Source of the DNA: Deltaproteobacteria bacterium | GTDB taxonomy: Bacteria > Myxococcota_A > UBA9042 > DTJE01 | Length of the DNA stretch: 7,123 nucleotides | Reading direction: 5' to 3' | NCBI GenBank assembly: GCA_013151875.1 | Contig: JAADHL010000151.1 | Span: 1 to 7,123, forward strand | Part shown: positions 1 through 5,038 of the stretch, one piece after another | How the letters are laid out: every line of letters starts with the position of its first letter | Numbering within the stretch: position 1 is the first letter of the stretch | Translations under genes and position numbers: made by a program | Notes under the pieces: generated by a model | Databases searched by the model: none | What the model saw: the letters and a program-made list of their open reading frames with translations, nothing else | Told to the model about the DNA's origin: nothing

Positions 1-1
1 G

Positions 2-670
2 GGTGTCCTGGTGGTCGGGGGCCGCCTCGTGGACGCGTTGGACCTGATTCCGGAAACCCAGGCGAAGCGGCGCTACCATGCCCGGGTCGAGAGCATACAG
101 CCTTCTCACTACCTGACTACGCTGAACATAGGCGCGAATCGGGAGGTCATACCCGAGGGCATGGCCAGGACCGGTTTCGTGGTGGGAAACCCCAATCGCC
201 CGCTGGAGGGCGGAAACTATCTGGTGGTTCAGACGGATCCGGCCATGGAGCCCGTGGAGGGTATGGACCCCGAGCGGGCCAGCATTTCTGTTTCAGCCTA
301 CCTGCCCGCCGACCGTCTCGACGGCAAGGCCGCCACCATCGAACGCTTCAACAACGAGATGCTGGAGGCGCTGAGACGGGTCATGCCGTTCATCGACAGG
401 CACAGCAGGATTGTCTCGTCCGCGGCCCTGACCACGCACCCCAAAACCGGGGAGCCGATAATCGACATGGCGGGCCTGCACCCCGTATTCGACACCCCCG
501 TTTCACGGACCATGGACCTGGTCACGTGGCCGGTTCGAACAGCCTACAAGAACGTGCTTTTCCTGGGCGAGGATGCATCCGGGCCCCTTGGCTTCGAGGG
601 GGCCTTTCTGTCCGCCTTCATGGCCTTCGACGTGCTGAAAAGGCTGATTCAGCTCAAGAACGTGATGTGA
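2..670 (+). CDS. FAD/NAD-dependent oxidoreductase, phytoene-desaturase-like, C-terminal part (5' truncated by window)
   Basis: The frame is open from the first full codon (position 2) to a TGA at 668-670. The GTG at 11 is probably internal, because the reading frame already codes for plausible protein at the window edge. About 220 C-terminal residues are seen. The last 40 carry the typical FAD-binding end of the CrtI/amine-oxidase-like flavoprotein superfamily: 'KNVLFLGEDASGPLGFEGAF' followed by a hydrophobic helix 'LSAFMAFDVL', which normally contacts the flavin and closes the active site. The N-terminal GxGxxG dinucleotide-binding motif would lie upstream. Family members desaturate, saturate or isomerise isoprenoids and other hydrophobic substrates; the substrate cannot be read here. 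The stop overlaps the next ATG by one base (TGATG), so it is probably translationally coupled to the TolC-like gene. A squalene/hopanoid-type or carotenoid desaturase is possible but unproven. Confidence 0.75.
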   Translation, partial: GVLVVGGRLVDALDLIPETQAKRRYHARVESIQPSHYLTTLNIGANREVIPEGMARTGFVVGNPNRPLEGGNYLVVQTDPAMEPVEGMDPERASISVSAYLPADRLDGKAATIERFNNEMLEALRRVMPFIDRHSRIVSSAALTTHPKTGEPIIDMAGLHPVFDTPVSRTMDLVTWPVRTAYKNVLFLGEDASGPLGFEGAFLSAFMAFDVLKRLIQLKNVM

Positions 671-2118
671 TGGAGCCGATCGTCAGTCATCAATCACCAG
701 TCATCAATCATCGATCCCGGGGGTCCAGCCTCGCGGCCCGGTGCGTCGTTGCGTGCCTCTTGATTGCGGCGCCGCTCAAGTCCGGCGCGCAGGATCTGCC
801 CGAAAGGATGGGCCTGAGCCAGGCGATCGATTTCGCCGTAAAGCACAGCGCCCTGATCGGGGCGGCGCGGGCCGGCACGGATGTGCTGGAGGCCAAACTC
901 AAACAGGCCGAATGGGCGGCCTGGCCCCACATCAAATTGAAGTCGCTTCTGGCCCCGATGCCCCGCCAATGGAACGATCCGAACGACTACACCAAGGGCG
1001 GCACCGACCTGTCCGAGTGGGGCGTGTTCACGTATACCGAGATTTCCGGCGTTCTGCCCCTGTACACCTTCGGCAAGATATCCAACCTGAAGGCCGCTGC
1101 CAGGCTTGGCGTCGATGTGGGCAAGGCCCGCGAAGCCGTTGCGCGCGAGGAGGTCGTGTTTCGCGTGAAGCGGTCGTTCTATGCGATGGCCCTGGCCCGG
1201 GAGTTGGCCGACGTGGTCAAGGAGGGCAGGGGATACCTGGACAAAGCCAGAACCCATCTGGATGAACTGGAAAAAGACGACGACCCGTCCTTTGACCCTG
1301 TGGACCGGATGAAGCTGCGCGTCTACGATGCAAAGGTCCTGGCCCGTGAACTGGAGGCCGTCAGGTCGGTGGACCTGGCTCGATCTGCGGTCAGGGTCGC
1401 CATGGGCCTTCCCCCCGAGGACGCCATGGACTTTGTGGTGGGCGATGTAAAGCCCGAGGAGGTCCGTCGTGAGTTTTCAGAAAAGGAACTGGTGGAGCGT
1501 GCGGTCGAGGCCAGGGCCGAACTGAGGGCTCTGAGGGCTGGCATCAGGGTGCGCGAGGCCCAGGTGGAGATGCGGAAGTCCGCGTTCTATCCCGACTTCT
1601 ACCTCGCCGGACAATTCAAGTATGGCTACACGAAAATGGCTCAGGGCCAGACCAACCCCTTTCTTTACGATCCGTACAACAGCTACTCGGCGGGCGGCGG
1701 CCTGGCCCTCGAGTGGGACCTGGAGATAGGCAGGAAGCTGGGCGAACTCAGGGAGGCCAAGGCCAATCTGGCAAAGCTCAAGGCGGACGAACGCGAGGCC
1801 GAAAACGGCATCAGGCTCCAGGTGGCGAAGCTGTACCGCGAGATGAGGGACGCGCGCCGGCTGGTGGACGCGCAGAAGAGGGCGCTTGAGGCGGCCAGGG
1901 GATGGGTCATCGCCAAGACGGACCTTTACGAAAACGACCTGGCGGATCTCAGGGACGTGATGGACGGCCTGGTGGCCTTCTTTCAGTCGCGCATCGACTA
2001 CCTGCAGTCGGTGTACGCCTTCAACCTGGCGGTGGCCCAGCTCGAACGATCCACGGGCGTCAGCCTGCTCGGCGCGGCCCGGGGATCGGAAAGGCCGTCG
2101 GCGGGGCCCGGTGAATAG
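670..2118 (+). CDS. TolC-family outer-membrane efflux protein
   Basis: A 482-residue outer-membrane factor, the usual TolC/OEP length. The ATG at 670 was chosen because it overlaps the upstream stop and leads into a signal peptide: basic R15/R17/R24, a hydrophobic stretch at about 25-36 and likely cleavage after 'LKSGA' (about residue 40). The protein shows the duplicated OEP pattern of a beta segment followed by long amphipathic helices: 'ISGVLPLYTFGKISNLKAA' at about 125-143, helices rich in A/R/E/K at about 145-290, a second beta segment 'AFYPDFYLAGQFKYGYT' at about 305-321, then helices to about 470. Family members form trimeric channels spanning the outer membrane and periplasm and serve RND, ABC or MFS exporters. 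No exporter is in view; the MlaC-like neighbour suggests lipid or hydrophobic cargo. A weak SD and a tandem repeat inside the first codons (684-711) make the exact start somewhat uncertain. Family assignment is firm; the cargo is inference. Confidence 0.9.
   Translation: MEPIVSHQSPVINHRSRGSSLAARCVVACLLIAAPLKSGAQDLPERMGLSQAIDFAVKHSALIGAARAGTDVLEAKLKQAEWAAWPHIKLKSLLAPMPRQWNDPNDYTKGGTDLSEWGVFTYTEISGVLPLYTFGKISNLKAAARLGVDVGKAREAVAREEVVFRVKRSFYAMALARELADVVKEGRGYLDKARTHLDELEKDDDPSFDPVDRMKLRVYDAKVLARELEAVRSVDLARSAVRVAMGLPPEDAMDFVVGDVKPEEVRREFSEKELVERAVEARAELRALRAGIRVREAQVEMRKSAFYPDFYLAGQFKYGYTKMAQGQTNPFLYDPYNSYSAGGGLALEWDLEIGRKLGELREAKANLAKLKADEREAENGIRLQVAKLYREMRDARRLVDAQKRALEAARGWVIAKTDLYENDLADLRDVMDGLVAFFQSRIDYLQSVYAFNLAVAQLERSTGVSLLGAARGSERPSAGPGE
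684..711 (+). repeat. 14-bp tandem repeat in the first codons of the TolC-like gene
   Basis: Two adjacent copies, CAGTCATCAATCAC (684-697) and CAGTCATCAATCAT (698-711), differ at the last base only. The period is not a multiple of three, so the two copies encode different residues (around 'SHQSPVINH'). They are AT-richer than the surrounding coding sequence and sit between the start codon and the signal-peptide core, so they look like non-coding or slippage-prone DNA absorbed into the N-terminus. Confidence 0.8.
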
Positions 2119-2121
2119 ACG

Positions 2122-2150
2122 GGACCTTTCAGCGTCCAAGACAAAGGACC
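2122..2150 (+). other. Imperfect inverted repeat between the TolC-like and MlaC-like genes
   Basis: GGACCTTT (2122-2129) pairs with AAAGGACC (2143-2150), with one internal A-A mismatch and a 13-nt loop. It fills most of the 48-nt gap and ends 3 nt before the Shine-Dalgarno of the next gene. No T-run follows, so it is not a classical terminator. It could be an mRNA hairpin that tunes expression between the two genes, or chance. Confidence 0.3.
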
Positions 2151-2153
2151 ACG

Positions 2154-2159
2154 AAGGAG
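2154..2159 (+). promoter_or_regulatory. Shine-Dalgarno that fixes the MlaC-like start at GTG 2167
   Basis: AAGGAG at 2154-2159 lies 7 nt before the GTG at 2167, which is ideal spacing. It abuts the in-frame TTG at 2161 almost directly, so the TTG is unlikely to be used. Confidence 0.7.
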
Positions 2160-2166
2160 ATTGACG

Positions 2167-2796
2167 GTGAACAGGCTGCTGTTGACGGTGTTTGCAATAA
2201 TCATGGCGATCCCCGTTTCGCGGGCATGGGCTTCCCCGAAGGACCCCGTGGAGGTGGTTCGCTCGAAATACGAGCAAATCCGCAAGGTCGTTGATCGAAA
2301 TCCCGAAAAGGCGGCGATGCGCAAGGGCATACGCCGGGTCATGGATACGTTCATGGACTTCGAGGAACTGAGCAGGAGAACCCTGAAGGGGCACTGGAAA
2401 GGCTTGAAAAGAAGGCAGCGCAAGGCTTTCGTCAAGGGGTTCAAGCAGATGATTCAGCGGACCTACGTAAAGCGCTTTAATCCCAACCGCAAGGTGATCA
2501 TCGACTACAGCCGGAAGACACTGATGTCCGACGACGGGACCGCAACCGTCTACACCGTGGTCCATTCTGGCAGGTCGGAGGCCAAGGTCGACTATCGTTT
2601 TCGTCGAAAAGGCGGCAGATGGCGCGCCTTCGACGTGATCATCGACGACGTCAGCCAGGTAAAAAACTATCGAAAGCAGTTTTTCAGGATCATGAACAAG
2701 GAAGGGTTCGACGGGCTCATGGCGCGAATCGACCGAAAGAACCGGAAGGAAAAAGAGAAGGAAGAAAGGGAACTCGCCAACGAAAAATCCAGATGA
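2167..2796 (+). CDS. MlaC/Ttg2D-family periplasmic phospholipid-binding protein
   Basis: A 209-residue protein from the GTG at 2167. It has a signal peptide with core 'LLLTVFAIIMAIPV' and probable cleavage after 'SRAWA' (about residue 22), so it should be periplasmic. Recognisable MlaC-family blocks are 'FVKGFKQMIQRTYVKRF' at about 88-104, and the C-terminal 'WRAFDVIIDDVSQVKNYRKQ' (about 152-171) followed by 'GFDGLMARI'. The last block is the family hallmark: W-x-x-x-D-V, a V-S pair, then N-Y-R-x-x-F. MlaC-type proteins carry single phospholipids between inner- and outer-membrane complexes; HpnM of hopanoid clusters belongs to the same family. The mature protein is unusually basic and ends in a charged, helical tail of about 25 residues (K/R/E) beyond the usual fold. 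It lies 48 nt behind the TolC-like gene, probably in the same operon. No MlaD, MlaE or MlaF is seen here. Confidence 0.9.
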   Translation: MNRLLLTVFAIIMAIPVSRAWASPKDPVEVVRSKYEQIRKVVDRNPEKAAMRKGIRRVMDTFMDFEELSRRTLKGHWKGLKRRQRKAFVKGFKQMIQRTYVKRFNPNRKVIIDYSRKTLMSDDGTATVYTVVHSGRSEAKVDYRFRRKGGRWRAFDVIIDDVSQVKNYRKQFFRIMNKEGFDGLMARIDRKNRKEKEKEERELANEKSR

Positions 2797-2914
2797 TCGG
2801 AATCAGGGCCGTCCCCAAAGCGGCCAGCCTGTCCCGATGATGTCCTCCCAACCCATGTATCGTCCATGATGAACACGGCCTCGACTGGCGGACGCGCCGA
2901 TGAAGGTTGTTTCA
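2797..2914. other. Convergent intergenic region with no clear terminator
   Basis: 118 nt separate the stop of the MlaC-like gene (+) from the stop of the Cys-rich lipoprotein gene (-). It holds only short inverted repeats: GGCCG/CGGCC (2807-2811 and 2821-2825, 9-nt loop) and GATGAA/TTCATC (2899-2904 and 2911-2916, 6-nt loop, overlapping the - strand stop codon). Neither is followed by a T-run on the relevant strand. No convincing small ORF is visible. Confidence 0.5.
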
Positions 2915-4027
2915 TCATAGACAGTCGAACCAGCCCTGACCGGAGTTGCCGGTCGGGTCCCACTGGCACTTCTTGCCCGCGGATTCGCAGTCGTACATCA
3001 GCAGGATGCCCTGGTGACAGAAAGACAGGGTGTTGTCCTGGCACGCGCCTTCCTCGGTGACGTCGCCGCATGGGGGGCCGCAGGCGCCGCCCGTGGAACA
3101 GACCTCGATTCCGCCGCATTGACCGCACTGGCCTCCGCAGAGGTCGGGACCGCACTCCTTGCCCGTGCACTGGGGCTCGCACTGTTCCGGGATCACGCAG
3201 GCGAATTTCTTGGCCGTCTGGCTGTATCCGCACACCCAACCGTTTGTGGTGTCGCATGTCTCTTTTTGCAGCACGCCGTCCTGGCACCACAACAGCGTTT
3301 TGTCGTCGCAAACACCCACGGCGGTTACGTCATGGCAGCTTGTGTCGGTTTCGCACCGCCCGTCCAGGCACACGAAGCCGTCTTTACACGATCCGCAGGA
3401 GCCGCCGCACCCGTCCGGGCCGCACTCGTTCACATCGCACGTGGGCTCGCAACTTTTCAGGACGCACGTGAACGAAGGCGAGCAGTATTCGTTGTCCGCG
3501 CAGTCGGCGCACAAGCCCCCGCATCCATCGTCACCGCACTCCTTTCCCTCGCATTCAGGCTCGCAGTATTCGATGCACAGCCCCACCTTGCAGATGAAAC
3601 CATAGGGGCAGTAACCGCAGACATCGCCGCACCCGTCCCCCCCGCATACCACTCCCTCGCAGTTCGGGACGCAGGCCTCCGACGACAGGTCATGGGCAAC
3701 GCCGTCGATGATTTCAGAACCGATCTGGACTTCCTTCACGTCATCGGATGCATCGATGTCGTGAACCGGGCCATTGTCGGTGTATGACCCCGGGTCTTTG
3801 GCTCCTGTATCCGCGGTGACGGTGTCCTGGGCCGTTTCAGGGCCGACCGCGGCATCCCTCGATTCGCCGTCCCCGGTGCCGGAACAGCCGGGCGCGGCCA
3901 GAATGCTCGCGGCAAGCGCAATCCAAGAAAACCTGATCCAAGAAAACTGGATCCAAGAAAACTTGATCCAGGGAAACGTGACACAGGCCTCTTTTTCAGC
4001 GACCTTGTGGACCTGCCCGGTAATCAT
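2915..4027 (-). CDS. Cysteine-rich repeat lipoprotein, A-A-A-B-A-B module order
   Basis: A 370-residue protein. The ATG at 4027 was chosen because an AAGGGGA Shine-Dalgarno (4035-4041) lies 7 nt upstream; the longer in-frame extension to 4129 has none. The signal peptide ends 'SILAAPGC', giving a probable lipidated Cys48 (a slightly loose lipobox, A-P-G-C), so it is predicted to be membrane-anchored and facing the periplasm or surface. Residues 49-118 are an acidic D/T/G-rich linker. Residues 119-369 hold 44 cysteines. Module A has 8 Cys with pattern C-x3-C-x4-C-G-x-D-x-C-G-x2-C-x2-C plus two more Cys, at about 119-151, 155-188, 193-225 and 283-316. Module B has 6 Cys with 'C-x-D-V-T-x2-G-x-C-x-D', then T-L and 'C-x2-G', at about 231-277 and 320-369. 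All cysteines could pair as disulfides. I recognise the repeat style from secreted proteins of deltaproteobacterial-type genomes but know no function. It is divergent from the Ig/TULIP lipoprotein gene, with which it may share regulation. Confidence 0.85.
   Translation of the reverse strand: MITGQVHKVAEKEACVTFPWIKFSWIQFSWIRFSWIALAASILAAPGCSGTGDGESRDAAVGPETAQDTVTADTGAKDPGSYTDNGPVHDIDASDDVKEVQIGSEIIDGVAHDLSSEACVPNCEGVVCGGDGCGDVCGYCPYGFICKVGLCIEYCEPECEGKECGDDGCGGLCADCADNEYCSPSFTCVLKSCEPTCDVNECGPDGCGGSCGSCKDGFVCLDGRCETDTSCHDVTAVGVCDDKTLLWCQDGVLQKETCDTTNGWVCGYSQTAKKFACVIPEQCEPQCTGKECGPDLCGGQCGQCGGIEVCSTGGACGPPCGDVTEEGACQDNTLSFCHQGILLMYDCESAGKKCQWDPTGNSGQGWFDCL
3921..3980 (-). repeat. Four-copy 15-bp tandem repeat in the signal peptide of the Cys-rich lipoprotein
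   Basis: Units at 3921-3935, 3936-3950, 3951-3965 and 3966-3980. On the + strand they read ATCCAAGAAAACCTG, ATCCAAGAAAACTGG, ATCCAAGAAAACTTG and the more diverged ATCCAGGGAAACGTG. On the coding (-) strand each unit gives five residues of the form F-S-W-I-x (first copy F-P-W-I-K, then x = Q, R, A), residues 18-37. The repeat keeps frame and lengthens the hydrophobic part of the signal peptide. Confidence 0.95.
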
Positions 4028-4056
4028 TCTTGCATCCCCTTGATGCGATACGTACC

Positions 4057-4085
4057 ATTGTATGGTCCCAAGGTTCCTGGAACAA
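4057..4085 (-). promoter_or_regulatory. Candidate sigma-70-type promoter for the Cys-rich lipoprotein
   Basis: On the - strand, TTGTTC (4085-4080) as the -35 box is followed after 17 nt by TACAAT (4062-4057), which matches TATAAT at five of six positions. Transcription would start near 4050, leaving a leader of about 23 nt that contains the AAGGGGA ribosome site. The -35 box overlaps the GTTCC/GGAAC palindrome described separately. Prediction from consensus only. Confidence 0.4.
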
Positions 4086-4101
4086 GTAATATGGAACAAG
4101 T
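4073..4101. promoter_or_regulatory. Possible operator: palindrome and direct repeat in the divergent promoter region
   Basis: GTTCC-T-GGAAC (4073-4083) is a perfect 5-bp-arm palindrome. The sequence GGAACAAGT occurs at 4079-4087 and again at 4093-4101, 14 bp apart. A second short palindrome, ACCAT-TGT-ATGGT, lies at 4054-4066. The whole stretch is AT-richer than its surroundings and sits between two divergent lipoprotein genes, as expected for a shared regulator site. Which protein would bind is unknown. Confidence 0.35.
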
Positions 4102-4120
4102 TCACTTCAGACCAACCCGG

Positions 4121-4126
4121 GGAGGT
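4121..4126 (+). promoter_or_regulatory. Shine-Dalgarno fixing the start of the Ig-like/TULIP lipoprotein at ATG 4133
   Basis: GGAGGT at 4121-4126 lies 6 nt before the ATG at 4133. It selects this codon over the earlier in-frame ATGs reaching back to 4007, which lack a site and would bury the signal peptide. Confidence 0.8.
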
Positions 4127-4132
4127 CAATCA

Positions 4133-5038
4133 ATGAGATATTCCCTTTCAGGCGCCGTCATCCTCGCATGCGCCGCCATGGCGTGCGGAGGCGGTTCCAC
4201 CAGGGGGACCTCCGACATCACCGGCGATTCGATCGTGGACTCCGGACCCGCAACGGACATCGGCCCGCCATTCATCGACACCGTACTGACCAAGGATGAA
4301 CTCAAGGCCGGCGAAACGACCAAGGTCAACTGCGAAGGCCATGGTTTCGACCCCGGCAACGTGGAAATCCGCGTGTGGACGCTCATCAAGCCACCCGCCG
4401 AGGTTGACGTGGCCGAGGTTGACGTGGCCGAGGCGGACGTAGCCGAGGCGGACGTAGCCGAGGGGATTGCCGTATCGGACGCGGCGATTGGCCAGCCGGA
4501 TACCGGCGGGTGGACCGGCCAACTGCCGGAAGGCGTGACGCTGGACAAGGCGGTTCTGCGCTTCACCATCGTGGGTTCGTACGCCGTGCAGTGCACGGCT
4601 CCGGATGAGGGAATGCAGGACGACACCCCGGCCCAGGTCCTGGTGGGGCCGGGAAACCCGCTTAACGTCGAGACCGAGGTGTCCACGCACGAGGTCACGG
4701 CCGGTGAATGGGTGGACGTGACGTGCAGCGCGTGGGACGCCTATGGCAACCAGGTGGAACAGCCGGTCCTGCCCGTGGTGAAACCCGCCGAGGGTACTAC
4801 GACATCGGGCCTGTCCGTGCGCCTGACCGTGGCCGTGCCTCACGAGATCGCCTGCGCGGTGCAGAACACCTCGGTTATGGACGTGACGCCCGAAGTCGTG
4901 AACGTGAAGGCCAATGTCCCAAAGAAGATCTACACCATCGTGGATCCGGAGCACTTCACGTCGAGTGCAGCGTTACCGACTATTTCGACAACCCGGTGTC
5001 AGGGCTGCCCCTGTCCGTGTATCTGCCTCCCGACATGA
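4133..5038 (+). CDS. N-terminal part of a large Ig-like/TULIP lipoprotein (ends at a frameshift)
   Basis: As it stands this frame gives 301 residues. It starts with a lipoprotein signal peptide 'MRYSLSGAVILACAAMAC', with probable lipidated Cys18 followed by G-G-G-S (Cys13 is a less likely site). A short acidic T/D-rich linker follows, then Ig-like domain 1 (from about 4272, 'DELKAGETTKVNCEGHGF' to 'SYAVQCTAP') and domain 2 (from about 4660, 'EVTAGEWVDVTCSAWDAYGN' to 'HEIACAVQN'). Each has one early and one late cysteine in Ig-like spacing. Domain 3 begins at 'KKIYTIVDPEHF', but the frame then turns into a Cys/Pro-rich nonsense tail ('RCQGCPCPCICLPT') and stops at 5036-5038. The expected continuation, 'HVECSVTDYFDNPV', is in the frame one base back. 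I therefore read this as the first third of one gene continuing to the window end. A pseudogene, or an artefactual indel, fits equally well. Confidence 0.8.
   Translation: MRYSLSGAVILACAAMACGGGSTRGTSDITGDSIVDSGPATDIGPPFIDTVLTKDELKAGETTKVNCEGHGFDPGNVEIRVWTLIKPPAEVDVAEVDVAEADVAEADVAEGIAVSDAAIGQPDTGGWTGQLPEGVTLDKAVLRFTIVGSYAVQCTAPDEGMQDDTPAQVLVGPGNPLNVETEVSTHEVTAGEWVDVTCSAWDAYGNQVEQPVLPVVKPAEGTTTSGLSVRLTVAVPHEIACAVQNTSVMDVTPEVVNVKANVPKKIYTIVDPEHFTSSAALPTISTTRCQGCPCPCICLPT
4397..4456 (+). repeat. Four-copy 15-bp in-frame tandem repeat (A-E-V/A-D-V) in Ig-like domain 1
   Basis: Units 4397-4411 and 4412-4426 are identical (GCCGAGGTTGACGTG, AEVDV). Units 4427-4441 and 4442-4456 are identical to each other (GCCGAGGCGGACGTA, AEADV). 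A partial fifth copy, GCCGAGG, follows at 4457-4463. The 2+2 arrangement indicates a recent stepwise duplication. The repeat inserts a 20-residue acidic loop (residues 89-108) into the first Ig-like domain. Confidence 0.95.
4918..4966 (+). other. Frame-change zone in the Ig-like/TULIP lipoprotein gene
   Basis: Domain-homology coding passes from the frame of ATG 4133 to the frame of ATG 5035 (a -1 change). Stop codons alone allow the change between 4708 and 5038. Aligning domain 2 ('EVTAGEWVDVTCS') with domain 3 narrows it to about 4955-4966: 'EHFT' is read in the first frame and 'HVECS' in the second, sharing the bases CACG at 4957-4960. Domain 2 has 8 residues between the T and the C; here only 5 bases remain, so about 19 bp appear to be missing. 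A heptamer CCCAAAG (X XXY YYZ form) in the correct phase lies at 4918-4924. Confidence 0.7.

Noticed and set aside
2161..2166. TTG at 2161 as the start of the MlaC-like gene
   Set aside because: The AAGGAG ribosome site ends only one base before it. The in-frame GTG at 2167 has correct spacing.
1477..2565. Long - strand reading frame of 362 codons opposite the TolC-like and MlaC-like genes
   Set aside because: It spans two well-recognised genes and their gap, its protein is R/H/L-rich without family features, and long antisense frames are expected at this GC content.
2807..2825. GGCCG/CGGCC hairpin as a terminator after the MlaC-like gene
   Set aside because: Only five base pairs, a nine-base loop and no T-run; likely chance in GC-rich DNA.
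2899..2916. GATGAA/TTCATC hairpin as a terminator of the Cys-rich lipoprotein gene
   Set aside because: The stem is short and AT-rich, it overlaps the stop codon, and no T-run follows on the - strand.
3014..3787. + strand reading frame of 257 codons opposite the Cys-rich lipoprotein
   Set aside because: It is an Ala/Val-rich shadow of the repetitive Cys/Gly codons. The - strand has a Shine-Dalgarno, a signal peptide and ordered Cys modules.
3921..3980. CRISPR-like or iteron array
   Set aside because: The units are directly adjacent with no spacers and stay in frame within a coding region, so this is a coding tandem repeat.
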